Shown: in pieces, positions 54,220-61,818 of the stretch
Numbering within the stretch: the stretch's first letter is position 1
Layout of the letters: the number at the start of each line of letters is the position of its first letter
Source: an uncultured Oscillospiraceae bacterium
GTDB lineage: Bacteria > Bacillota > Clostridia > Oscillospirales > Oscillospiraceae
Assembly (NCBI GenBank): GCA_947631395.1
Contig: CANRLF010000001.1
Coordinates: forward strand, 208,412-272,411
DNA: 64,000 nucleotides
Reading direction: 5' to 3'
Notes under the pieces: generated by a model
Seen by the model: only the letters and a program-made list of their open reading frames with translations
Database searches by the model: none
Told to the model about the DNA's origin: nothing
Made by a program: the position numbers and the translations under genes

Positions 54220-56475
54220 ATGGATTCTTCCGCACCTTACGAACCGCGCCCCTCTTATCCCTCCCGGAGGCCCCCCCAGAGGCGGCGCTCCCACCGCAGA
54301 CGCCGGGGCTCTCCCCTTGTGTCCATGCTCTTTTTCCCCTGCGCCCTTTTGTACCACGAGCTTTTACTGCGCGCCTTTGACAAGGACATAACCTTCTTCG
54401 GCATGGCGCTTCTCAGGATACTGCTCTTCTCCGTGGCCGCGGGGATGCTCGTTTTCTTCATCCTTGACGTCATACCCAACAAGAAGGTATCCCGCGTGAT
54501 CGGCGGTATACTTATCTTCCTCTTCATCGTCATACTCTGCGTTGAGCGCGGTATGCGCTCGAGCTTCGGCATCTATTACGGCATCCTCTCCGCCTCAAAG
54601 ACGGCGGGCGGCGCGATGGAGGACTTCTCCGGCGGCATCGTCGACATATTTATAAGCATCCTGCCCTTCATCCTCCTGTCGCTCCTGCCGCTGATCGCCT
54701 TCGCGCTCATGCGCCGCACGGTGATCTACGAGCGCGGACAGCAGTGGCTCACAAGGATCTTCGTCATATTCTTTATGATAATCGCCCAGCTCTTCGGCTA
54801 CATGTTCTCGAACATAGGCGAGGCCAAGGCCGACTACACCACGGACTTCGACGCCAACGCGGGTATACGCTCCTTCGGGCTCTTGACCACGATAAGGCTT
54901 GATCTTGAATACGGCATCTTCGGCCAGCCGGAGGCCGATATGGACTCCTTTGTGGAGGACCCCAGTAGGAATGACGGCCCGGGAACGCCCGGGAACAACG
55001 GCGATCCGAATGACCCCGACACCCCGGACGATCCCGACGATCCAAACGATCCCGACGACCCGAATGATCCCGACGATCCCAACGGCACCGTGGTGCCCGA
55101 TCCCCCCAAGGAGTACGGCTTCAACACGCTTGACATCGACTTTGACGCCCTGGCGGCCAACGCCTCCGGCAAGACGCTGAAGTCCATGCACGAGTACTTC
55201 GGGTCCCTGACGCCGACCCAGCAAAACGAGTACACCGGCATGTTCAAGGGCAAGAACCTGATACTCCTGACGGCGGAGTCCTTCTCCCCCTACGTGGTGG
55301 ACCCGGAGCTCACGCCAACGCTGTATAAGCTCACCCACGAGGCATTCGTCTTTAACAACTTCTATCAGCCCGACTGGTCCCAGTCCACCTGCGGCGGCGA
55401 GTTCTCCGTCACCACGGGAGTCATACCCAACTGGGTCAACGGCGACATCGCGGCCCGGGAGTCCATCGGCAATTCCATGCCCACCACCCTCGGCAATATG
55501 TTCAAGGCCATCGGCTACTCCACGCCCGCCTGGCATAACGGCACCTACACCTATTACAGCCGCGACAAGTACCTCGCCACCTACGGCTATGACTTCAAGG
55601 GCGAGAACGGCGGCGGTCTCGATCTGGAGTACGACGGCTGGCCCAGGTCCGACCTTGAGATGATCCAAAAGACCTGCGACGAGTATATAAACGACTACGT
55701 CCAGAACGGCCGGAATTTCCACGCCTACTATATGACCATCTCCGGCCACGGCAACTGGTCCTGGGCCAAGAACCATCAGGCCCAGAAATACCGCACCCTG
55801 GTCGAGCAGAAGTACCCCAACCTCTCCGAGCCCTGCCAGTCCTATATCGCCAGCAACATCGACCTCGACAGGGGCCTTGAGTACCTGGTACAGCGCCTGG
55901 AGGCCGCGGGCATCGCCGACGACACCCTTATTGTCATGGCCGCCGACCACTACCCATACTTCCTGGGCAACGGCAACAATAACAGTAACGACTCCACCGA
56001 CTACTATAACGAGCTCACTCAGGCACTCATCGGCGAGACCGACTCCGAGGCCGTGACAAGCCGCTACCGCAACACTCTGCTCATGTGGTCCGGCTGTATC
56101 ACCGAGCCCATCGTGGTGGACACGCCCTGCTCCTCCATCGACATCGTGCCCACGGTGGCAAACCTCTTCGGCCTTGATTACGACTCCCGCCTCTACTCCG
56201 GCCGGGACATCTTCGCCACCAACTACGTGGCCAACGAGTACTCCAGCGCCATACCACTGGTCATATTCGCCGACACCATCCCCATGAAGGGCAACAGCTG
56301 GATAACCCCCGCCGGGACATACGAGTCCAGCACAAAGACCTTCACCCCCAACCCCAATGTGACTCTGGCCGATCAGGACGCCTACGTGGCCTCGGTCAAG
56401 CGCCTGGTCTCAGGCAAGATCCAGAACGCCAAGCTCATCGTGAGCCAGGATTACTACGCGAAGGTATTCAACTGA
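54220..56475 (+). CDS. LTA synthase family protein (sulfatase fold)
   Basis: 751 residues from the ATG at 54220; GGAG lies 12 bp upstream, so spacing is long, and a TTG 18 bp earlier has no site at all. About five membrane helices (35-200) are followed by a Pro/Asp/Asn repeat linker (about 262-300, several DDPNDP units), then an extracellular sulfatase domain: LTAESFSPY (metal Glu), the nucleophilic Thr in QSTCGGEFS, MTISGHGNW and AADHYPY. Such enzymes move glycerol phosphate from phosphatidylglycerol to lipoteichoic acid or related polymers. Without biochemical data it could equally be a phosphoethanolamine or other phosphoglycerol transferase. Convergent with degV. Confidence 0.88.
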   Translation: MDSSAPYEPRPSYPSRRPPQRRRSHRRRRGSPLVSMLFFPCALLYHELLLRAFDKDITFFGMALLRILLFSVAAGMLVFFILDVIPNKKVSRVIGGILIFLFIVILCVERGMRSSFGIYYGILSASKTAGGAMEDFSGGIVDIFISILPFILLSLLPLIAFALMRRTVIYERGQQWLTRIFVIFFMIIAQLFGYMFSNIGEAKADYTTDFDANAGIRSFGLLTTIRLDLEYGIFGQPEADMDSFVEDPSRNDGPGTPGNNGDPNDPDTPDDPDDPNDPDDPNDPDDPNGTVVPDPPKEYGFNTLDIDFDALAANASGKTLKSMHEYFGSLTPTQQNEYTGMFKGKNLILLTAESFSPYVVDPELTPTLYKLTHEAFVFNNFYQPDWSQSTCGGEFSVTTGVIPNWVNGDIAARESIGNSMPTTLGNMFKAIGYSTPAWHNGTYTYYSRDKYLATYGYDFKGENGGGLDLEYDGWPRSDLEMIQKTCDEYINDYVQNGRNFHAYYMTISGHGNWSWAKNHQAQKYRTLVEQKYPNLSEPCQSYIASNIDLDRGLEYLVQRLEAAGIADDTLIVMAADHYPYFLGNGNNNSNDSTDYYNELTQALIGETDSEAVTSRYRNTLLMWSGCITEPIVVDTPCSSIDIVPTVANLFGLDYDSRLYSGRDIFATNYVANEYSSAIPLVIFADTIPMKGNSWITPAGTYESSTKTFTPNPNVTLADQDAYVASVKRLVSGKIQNAKLIVSQDYYAKVFN
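55010..55090 (+). repeat. GATCCC/GACGAT-type tandem codon repeat encoding an Asp-Pro-Asn linker
   Basis: Nine-base and related units (CCCGACGAT, CCGAATGAT and variants) repeated several times; they encode DPDDPNDPDDPND-type linker sequence between the membrane part and the catalytic domain. Length is likely variable between strains through slippage. Confidence 0.75.
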
Positions 56476-56484
56476 CACCGCAAT

Positions 56485-56528
56485 AAAAAAACGCCCGGAA
56501 AGGCACACCGCTTTTCCGGGCGTTTTTA
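56485..56528 (+). terminator. Bidirectional terminator between convergent LTA-synthase and degV genes
   Basis: A6-CGCCCGGAAA / TTTCCGGGCG-TTTTT hairpin with an 11-14 nt loop. A/T runs on both sides serve both strands; it starts 10 bp after the LTA-synthase stop. Confidence 0.85.
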
Positions 56529-56563
56529 TATCTGTCGGCAACCGATCCGGCACCGGTCCGGGC

Positions 56564-57415
56564 TCACCGCTTCAGCGCGAAAAAGGCCACGCCCACGGCT
56601 CCGGGGCCGGTGTAGGTGCCGATGGTACTGCCTATGGCGCTTATGGGGAGCTCGCTTGCGCGGCCGGCGTACAGCTCGTCGCTGTCAGCTATGTATTTGC
56701 GCAAAAGCCCGTCCGTAAGCCCGCTGTACCCCAGGGCGTAGGGCATGTCAAAGTCTATCCCGCCGGCCCTCTCCACAAAGGAGCGCAAAAGGTTGTTGCC
56801 GTTCTTGGAGCCCCGGGCCTTTCCCACGAGAACGACCTCGCCGTTCTCCACCGCCACCACCGGCTTTATGGACAGCACCCCGCCGGCGAAGGCCACCGCT
56901 GAAGATATGCGCCCGCCCTTCTTGAGATATTCCAGCGTATCGAGGAGCGCCAGTACCCTCACGTCACCTCTTCGCCCCTCGAGCTTTCCGGCGATCTCAC
57001 CGGCGCTGAGCCCCTGATTCCGGAGCCGCGCCGCCAAAAGCACGAGAATTTGCTCGCCTATGCTCACGTTCTCACTGTCCACGACGTACACGCCGGAGTC
57101 CTCCTCCGCCGCCATGACGGCGCTTTGAAAGGAGCCCGAGAGCTTCGAGGACATGGATATGTAGACCACCGTGTCGCCCACGTCCCTCACCCGGCGGAAC
57201 ACCTCCTCAAAGCGGTACGGCGGTATCTGGCATGTGCGCGGGAGCTCGTCCGTCTCAATAAGGCGCTCAAAAAATTCCTGGGCCGTCATGTTCTCGCCGT
57301 CCAAATACTCCCGTTCGCCAAAAAATACGCTTATCGGTATGACTTCGACACCGAGTTTCCCGGCCGCTTCCCGGCTCAGGTCCGAGGCCGAGTCCGTTAT
57401 GATCCTTACTGCCAT
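56564..57415 (-). CDS. DegV family (fatty-acid-binding, FakB-like) protein
   Basis: 283 residues from the ATG at 57415, with GGAGGAAAAT upstream; a long in-frame extension toward 57727 overlaps tetR and is not coding. It starts VRIITDSASDLS, the DegV/FakB signature, and has SSKLSGSFQSA and a C-terminal GTYTGPGAVGVAF. DegV proteins bind a fatty acid; FakB members present it to the kinase FakA for phosphorylation and phospholipid synthesis. No fakA gene is nearby. A palindromic operator 19 bp before the start matches the one in the tetR promoter, so TetR probably controls it. Confidence 0.9.
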   Translation of the reverse strand: MAVRIITDSASDLSREAAGKLGVEVIPISVFFGEREYLDGENMTAQEFFERLIETDELPRTCQIPPYRFEEVFRRVRDVGDTVVYISMSSKLSGSFQSAVMAAEEDSGVYVVDSENVSIGEQILVLLAARLRNQGLSAGEIAGKLEGRRGDVRVLALLDTLEYLKKGGRISSAVAFAGGVLSIKPVVAVENGEVVLVGKARGSKNGNNLLRSFVERAGGIDFDMPYALGYSGLTDGLLRKYIADSDELYAGRASELPISAIGSTIGTYTGPGAVGVAFFALKR

Positions 57416-57433
57416 ATTTTCCTCCAATATTTT

Positions 57434-57450
57434 CAGCACACAGTGTGCTG
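57434..57450 (-). promoter_or_regulatory. Operator O1, before degV
   Basis: CAGCACACAGTGTGCTG, a perfect 17-bp palindrome about a central base. It lies just upstream of the degV Shine-Dalgarno and downstream of the tetR terminator. 14 of 17 bases match the site in the tetR promoter. Confidence 0.75.
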
Positions 57451-57460
57451 GATTGACCGT

Positions 57461-57488
57461 AAAAAGGGACGCGAAAGCGCCCTTTTTT
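57461..57488 (-). terminator. tetR terminator
   Basis: Minus strand A6-GGG-CGC / GCG-T-CCC-T5 hairpin with one bulge and a short loop, 30 bp after the tetR stop. It separates tetR from degV, so degV must have its own promoter near operator O1; I could not resolve its -35/-10. Confidence 0.7.
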
Positions 57489-57516
57489 AAATTGCCGGGG
57501 GCTCCGGAATATCGGT

Positions 57517-58095
57517 TTATCCCCTCATGCCCCGGAGCAGCACCCCGAAGGAATACCGAAAGCCCCGGAGCGCCTCCTCCTCGGGAAGCTCCCTTGCCAG
57601 GGCGTCGGCGTTGTAACCCCTGATGAAGCACCAGATGGCGTAGCTCATAATATCCGCGTCCACGTCTTGGCTCACCTCGCCCCGGCGCTTCCCAAGCTCG
57701 ATAAAGCTCCTTATCCTGTCCCGCCACCAGCGGAGATTTTCCGGCGCAACCGAGTCCTGGGTGAACACGTACTGGTTCATGCCCATCTTCAGCCTGTATG
57801 AAAGCTCCAGCGTCCCGGCGGCGATGTCCGTTATCTGGCCGATGAAATCCCCCTCCGGGTCGAATTTCGCGATTATGCTCTCCCGCATACGCACCGCAAG
57901 ATCCTGATACACTATGGCCAGGACCTCGTCCACGTTGTGGAAGCGGTTATAAAATACGCGGTTTGTCACGTCAAGTGCCCTTATGATCGACCTTACGGTG
58001 ACCTGCCCGGCCCCCTGGCTGAGGGCCAGCTTCTCCGCGGTCTCGACGATCCTGACGGACATCTCGTCCCTGATAAGTCCCCTGCTCTCCGCCAC
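57517..58095 (-). CDS. TetR/AcrR family transcriptional regulator
   Basis: 192 residues from a GTG at 58095 (AAGGACG upstream). N-terminal TetR helix-turn-helix (about 12-58; IVETAEKLALSQGAGQVTVRSIIRALDVTNRVFYNRFHNVDEVL), C-terminal ligand-binding helices with WWRDRIRSFIELGKRRGEVS. It has a strong promoter whose start site is covered by a 17-bp palindrome, and the same palindrome precedes degV; so it likely represses itself and degV, and may sense a fatty acid or acyl-CoA (inference from the DegV partner). Confidence 0.9.
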   Translation of the reverse strand: MAESRGLIRDEMSVRIVETAEKLALSQGAGQVTVRSIIRALDVTNRVFYNRFHNVDEVLAIVYQDLAVRMRESIIAKFDPEGDFIGQITDIAAGTLELSYRLKMGMNQYVFTQDSVAPENLRWWRDRIRSFIELGKRRGEVSQDVDADIMSYAIWCFIRGYNADALARELPEEEALRGFRYSFGVLLRGMRG

Positions 58096-58110
58096 GGTCC
58101 CACGTCCTTT

Positions 58111-58127
58111 CGGCACATTGTGTGCTG
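58111..58127 (-). promoter_or_regulatory. Operator O2, in the tetR promoter
   Basis: CGGCACATTGTGTGCTG on the plus strand, an imperfect palindrome matching O1 at 14 of 17 positions. It starts 2 bp downstream of the -10 and covers the expected transcription start, the classic position for autorepression. Confidence 0.72.
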
Positions 58128-58129
58128 AA

Positions 58130-58158
58130 ATAATACCACCCCGCGGAGGATCTGTCAA
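58130..58158 (-). promoter_or_regulatory. Predicted tetR promoter
   Basis: Minus strand TTGACA (58158-58153), 17-bp spacer, TATTAT (58135-58130). A perfect -35 and a 5 of 6 match at -10. The -35 begins 8 bp after the spoIIR stop. Confidence 0.8.
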
Positions 58159-58165
58159 CCCCGTA

Positions 58166-58774
58166 TCAACGGCCAAACAGGCCCATGAGCTTCCCCCACA
58201 GCTCCATGACGCGAAAGCGCACCACGTAGCCGCCGGAGTCGCCGGTCACGAGCTTTATCTGGTCCTCCGTGAGCCCGATGGCGGCGCTGGCGGAGCTGTC
58301 TATGACTCCCGAGTCACATATGGGCGGGAAAACGACGCACCACCAGTTGTGTCCGGCCCCCTCGCCGATGGTCACCCTGAGGGACAAATATTCCCCGGCG
58401 GGCAGGGCGAAATCGTCATATTCCGTGGTGGGAAAGCTCTCCCGGCACAGCGTGGCCCTGACGCCGTAGTCCCTGCCCTCGGCGTTTATGACGGCCCTGG
58501 CCGTGTCCTCGATCTCACCGAGCCTGTCCTCAAGGACCGTCCTCGCGGCCTGGCGGTCCCCGGCCCCCTCCAGGGCCGGCCGGAGCTTTTCAAGCACCGC
58601 GTCCCGGACCTTAAGCTTCAGGCTCTGGTCTGCGTCGGAGTCGGAGTTCGCCACCACGTGTAGCCTTATCAGCTTATCCGAAAGCTCCTTTGAGTCTGCC
58701 CCCGCCGCTGTCCCCACCGTGGCCGTGAGAACGAGGGACGTGATAAGGGCCCATTCCCATATCTTCAGCTTCAT
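58166..58774 (-). CDS. spoIIR: Stage II sporulation protein R
   Basis: Secreted signalling protein made in the forespore that triggers SpoIIGA-dependent activation of sigma-E in the mother cell. 202 residues: signal sequence (1-26; WEWALITSLVLTATVGTAAGA) and the family motif LIRLHVVANSDSDADQSLKLKVRDAVL near 36-62, then RATLCRESFPTTEYDDFALPAGEYLSLRVTIG and NWWCVVFPPIC. GAGAGGTACTT precedes the ATG. It is followed directly by the tetR promoter. Confidence 0.95.
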   Translation of the reverse strand: MKLKIWEWALITSLVLTATVGTAAGADSKELSDKLIRLHVVANSDSDADQSLKLKVRDAVLEKLRPALEGAGDRQAARTVLEDRLGEIEDTARAVINAEGRDYGVRATLCRESFPTTEYDDFALPAGEYLSLRVTIGEGAGHNWWCVVFPPICDSGVIDSSASAAIGLTEDQIKLVTGDSGGYVVRFRVMELWGKLMGLFGR

Positions 58775-58792
58775 AAGTACCTCTCAAAGAAA

Positions 58793-58841
58793 AAATATCG
58801 GGCGATAAACGCGCCGTCCGCGCATATTATGCCCGATATTT
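58793..58841 (-). terminator. ispE terminator, overlapping a possible sigma-F -10
   Basis: Minus strand AAATATCGGGC / GCCCGATATTT outer stem (58841-58831 / 58803-58793) followed by T6, 7 bp after the ispE stop. Within its 5' arm, GGGCATAAT (58834-58826) matches the sigma-F -10 (GGNNANAAT) and could serve spoIIR. Confidence 0.65.
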
Positions 58842-58847
58842 GTGATA

Positions 58848-59708
58848 TTATTCACCGCTTTTGAGAGGTTTTACGAAAAAAACGTCACCAAATCCCGATA
58901 GTCCAGCGGGCCTCACCGTGCTCTCAAAGATCCCGAACACCGCGGACCCCGTGCCTGTCATGGACGCGCCCAGCGCCCCGGCGGCAAGGAGGGCGTCTTT
59001 TATATCTTGGACCCTCCGGCCCAGATCCTCCGGCAGGACCTCCTCAAATACGTTCACCGTGTATGGCCCGAGCCCCGTAAGCTCCCGGGCGTTGAGGGCC
59101 TTTAAAAAGCCCCCGGTGTCGGGCCGGCGGAGTACGCGCTTGCTGTCCAGCGCCGCGAAGAGCTCCGGCGTGGACACGGAAAAATCGGGCTTTACAATGA
59201 CTATCGAGCAGTCCGGAAGCTCCGGAAGCTCCGTCATTATCTCCCCACACCCCCGGCAGAGCCTTGTGCCGCCGAGCAGGCAAAATGGCACGTCTGAGCC
59301 CACCCTGCCGCTGATGTCAAGAAGCTCCGTCTCACAAAGGCCCGTATCGAGTAGCGCGTCGAGCCCACGTATCACCGCCGCCGCGTCGGAGCTTCCCCCC
59401 GCAAGGCCCGCCTTGTCCGGGATGCGCTTATTTATGTAAACTTCAACGCCCTGATCGGGTAAGTTAACATAACTTAAAAATACCTGTGCCGCTTTTCCGG
59501 CAAGATTATGTAAATCTCTTGGCAGGTCGTCTCTACTTATGTCAACCTTTATCCCCGGTCTGTCCGTTAATGTTATGTAAACCTCGTCCCGCAGGTCCAC
59601 GGACTGCATCACGGTTTCGAGCTCGTGGTATCCGTCCGGCCTCTTCCCCAGCACATCGAGGATCAGGTTGAGCTTCGCCGGGGCGAGCTCAAGTATCCGC
59701 CCTTCCAT
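58848..59708 (-). CDS. ispE: 4-diphosphocytidyl-2-C-methyl-D-erythritol kinase
   Basis: GHMP-family kinase, fourth MEP-pathway step. 286 residues: PAKLNLILDVLGKRPDGYHELETVM near 9-34, the ATP loop PDKAGLAGGSSDAAAVIRGL near 93-112, and GASMTGTGSAVFG near 249. Its ATG shares one base with the stop of the aminotransferase gene. With ispD, ispF and ispH it completes the later MEP steps in this window. Confidence 0.97.
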   Translation of the reverse strand: MEGRILELAPAKLNLILDVLGKRPDGYHELETVMQSVDLRDEVYITLTDRPGIKVDISRDDLPRDLHNLAGKAAQVFLSYVNLPDQGVEVYINKRIPDKAGLAGGSSDAAAVIRGLDALLDTGLCETELLDISGRVGSDVPFCLLGGTRLCRGCGEIMTELPELPDCSIVIVKPDFSVSTPELFAALDSKRVLRRPDTGGFLKALNARELTGLGPYTVNVFEEVLPEDLGRRVQDIKDALLAAGALGASMTGTGSAVFGIFESTVRPAGLSGFGDVFFVKPLKSGE

Positions 59709-60877
59709 CAGCTCCTGAGCCTTTCGAGGAACGCCCTCAGGCGCTCAAGGGCCGTCTCGATATTTTCAACGCTGGAGGCGTAGCATATGCGCGTGTAGCC
59801 CTCTCCCCCCTGGCCGAAGGCCGTACCGGGGATTATCGCCACCCGCTCCTCCTGCAAAAACCTGGTGCAGAACTCGTCCGACGTAAGGCCGAAGTCGCCG
59901 ATCCTCGGGAACATGTAAAAGGCGCCCCTGGGCTCAAAGCACTCAAGGCCCATATCCCTCAGGCCTTTTAAAAGCAGTCTGCGGCGCTTGTTGTAGCTTT
60001 CCCGCATGGTCTCTATATCCGCGTCGCCGTTGCGAAGGGCCTCGATGGCGGCGTACTGGCTGGTGGTTGGGGCCGACATTATGCCGTACTGGTGTATCTT
60101 CAGCATCTGCTTCATTATGGCCCTGGGCCCGCACACGTACCCGAGCCGCCAGCCCGTCATGGCGTATGCCTTTGAAAAGCCGTTCACCAGCATGGTCCGG
60201 TCGTAAAGCGCCGGTATGTTGCAGGGCGAGACGTGCTTTTGGCCGTAGGTGAGCTCGGCGTATATCTCGTCGGAGAGGACCATTATGTCCGTCCCCTCAA
60301 GGACGCTTGCTATGTCCTCAAGGTCCCGGCGCTCCATTATCCCGCCGGTGGGGTTATTGGGGTACGGCAGTACAAGCAGCTTCGTTTTCGGCGTTATGGC
60401 CGCCCGGAGCTCCTGGGCGGTGAGCTTAAACTCGTTCTCCGCCTTCGTCTCCACATACACGGGCACACCGTTGGCCATGGTCACCAGCGGCCCGTAGCAC
60501 ACAAAGCTGGGCACGGGGATGATGACCTCGTCGCCGGGATCAATAAGGGCCCTTACGCACAGGTCTATGGCCTCCGACCCGCCGACGGTTATGAAAATAT
60601 CCGCCGGGTCGTAGCCTATGTCGAACCGGCGCTTCAGATATCCCGACACGGCCTCCCTCAGCCTTATAAGGCCGGCGTTGGAGGTGTACTTTGTAAAGCC
60701 CTGCTCCAGCGAGTATACTCCCGCCTCCCTGATGTGCCATGGGGTCACAAAATCCGGCTCCCCTATCCCCAGGGATATGGCGTCCTTCATCGTGTCCAGA
60801 ATGTCAAAGAACTTCCTGATGCCCGAGGGCTGGAGGGTCTTGACGTTCCGGGACATTATCCTGTCATAGTCCATCAT
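59708..60877 (-). CDS. Class I/II pyridoxal-phosphate aminotransferase
   Basis: 389 residues. Signatures: SLGIGEPDFVTP near 36-47, VGGSEAIDL near 98-106, PNNPTGG near 174-180, and the Schiff-base lysine in VNGFSKAYAMTGWRLGY near 235. The closest group is PatA/aspartate-type aminotransferases of Firmicutes. Substrate is uncertain (aspartate, aromatic or branched amino acid). The ATG overlaps the Lrp-type regulator stop by 4 bp, so they are expressed together, an arrangement common in Clostridia. Confidence 0.92.
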   Translation of the reverse strand: MMDYDRIMSRNVKTLQPSGIRKFFDILDTMKDAISLGIGEPDFVTPWHIREAGVYSLEQGFTKYTSNAGLIRLREAVSGYLKRRFDIGYDPADIFITVGGSEAIDLCVRALIDPGDEVIIPVPSFVCYGPLVTMANGVPVYVETKAENEFKLTAQELRAAITPKTKLLVLPYPNNPTGGIMERRDLEDIASVLEGTDIMVLSDEIYAELTYGQKHVSPCNIPALYDRTMLVNGFSKAYAMTGWRLGYVCGPRAIMKQMLKIHQYGIMSAPTTSQYAAIEALRNGDADIETMRESYNKRRRLLLKGLRDMGLECFEPRGAFYMFPRIGDFGLTSDEFCTRFLQEERVAIIPGTAFGQGGEGYTRICYASSVENIETALERLRAFLERLRS

Positions 60878-61353
60878 ATAAACAGCGTCCGCTCCTCCTG
60901 CTCGGGCTCCACCAGGAACGCCCTGTGCTTATCCTTGTACCGCTTCATTATGAAGTGGGTGGCGGTGCTGATTACACCCTCGATGGGCGCCAGCTTCTCA
61001 GATACGAAGCGGCTGACCTCCCTCAGGGACTTGCCCGTGACGATGACGGAAAAATCAAAGCTCCCGCTCATAAGGTAAAGGCTCTCCACCTCGTCGTACT
61101 GATATATGCGCCTGGCTATGCGGTCGTAGCCGTCGTCCCGCTGTGGTGTGATTTTCACCTCGATGAAGGCCGTCACCGCCTCCTCGCTGGTCCTGTCCCA
61201 GTCGATGAGGGCCGTGTAGCCGTTTATGATGTGCTCGTCCTCGCACCTTTTGACCGTGTCCCGGACATACTCCTCGTCCTTTCCGGTCATGGCGGCGATC
61301 TCCTTCGCCGTGTACCTGCTGTCCTCCTCAAGGAGCTTCAATATCTCGTTCAT
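60874..61353 (-). CDS. Lrp/AsnC family transcriptional regulator
   Basis: 159 residues from the ATG at 61353 with AGGAGGCGCGGAT upstream; an in-frame extension of 54 bp lacks a ribosome-binding site. N-terminal winged-helix (1-55; YTAKEIAAMTGKDEEYVRDTVKRCEDEHIINGY) and a C-terminal RAM-type ligand domain (about 65-140; AFIEVKITPQRDDGYDRIARRIYQYDEVESLYLMSG). It probably senses an amino acid and controls the linked aminotransferase. Confidence 0.92.
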   Translation of the reverse strand: MNEILKLLEEDSRYTAKEIAAMTGKDEEYVRDTVKRCEDEHIINGYTALIDWDRTSEEAVTAFIEVKITPQRDDGYDRIARRIYQYDEVESLYLMSGSFDFSVIVTGKSLREVSRFVSEKLAPIEGVISTATHFIMKRYKDKHRAFLVEPEQEERTLFI

Positions 61354-61456
61354 ATCCGCGCCTCCTGACATTGTTTTGCGAATTAAAGCCCAGTATATCA
61401 CACACAAGCTTAAATTAAAACCCCTTTTTGAACTTTTTTATTTTTGATGTCGCCCC

Positions 61457-61487
61457 TTGACACACTATACTATGCGTGATATAGTAT
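61457..61487 (+). promoter_or_regulatory. padR promoter with overlapping operator
   Basis: TTGACA (61457-61462), 17-bp spacer, TATAGT (61480-61485). A perfect inverted repeat ATACTAT / ATAGTAT (61467-61473 / 61481-61487) with a 7-nt centre spans the spacer and -10, as expected for an autorepressor site. Confidence 0.75.
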
Positions 61488-61508
61488 TATGCGTCAGGAG
61501 GTGTACAA

Positions 61509-61817
61509 ATGGACATCCAGCTGCGCCGTGGGATACTTGAGGTCTGCGTCCTTAAGGCTCTTAGCCGCGGTGACTCCTACGGCTATCAGATAATAAAGGA
61601 CATCTCGCCCTATGTTCAGATGAGCGAATCCACCCTCTACCCCATTTTAAAGCGCCTTGAGGCCGCCGGGGCCCTCACGTCCTTTTCCCGTGAGCACAAC
61701 GGCAGGCTCCGCAAGTACTACGCCATCACCGGCTCGGGCCGGAACAGGATCGACGCCTTCCTCCAGGAGTGGGAGGACGTAAAAAGAGCCTACGATTTCA
61801 TTAAAGGAGATATGTAA
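61509..61817 (+). CDS. PadR family transcriptional regulator
   Basis: 102 residues, single winged-helix domain of the PadR-s2 type: LRRGILEVCVLKALSRGDSYGYQI near 4-27, TLYPILKRLEAAGALTSF, and a short C-terminal helix RIDAFLQEW for dimerisation. AGGAGGTGTACAA precedes the ATG. Promoter and palindrome upstream point to autoregulation. The Shine-Dalgarno of the next gene lies in its last codons, so the two are coupled. Confidence 0.95.
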   Translation: MDIQLRRGILEVCVLKALSRGDSYGYQIIKDISPYVQMSESTLYPILKRLEAAGALTSFSREHNGRLRKYYAITGSGRNRIDAFLQEWEDVKRAYDFIKGDM

Positions 61818-61818
61818 A

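Noticed and set aside
55010..55090. CRISPR-like or minisatellite array
   Set aside because: Short units without unique spacers that stay in frame and encode an Asp/Pro linker inside a membrane enzyme.
54595..55950. 451-codon minus-strand open frame
   Set aside because: Lies entirely antisense to the LTA-synthase-type gene; composition (Gly/Val/Ala/Glu-rich) is typical of shadow frames in high-GC DNA and it has no recognisable domain.
57416..57727. N-terminal extension of the DegV-family protein
   Set aside because: Overlaps tetR, the tetR terminator and operator O1; the ATG at 57415 has GGAGG and the family signature begins there.
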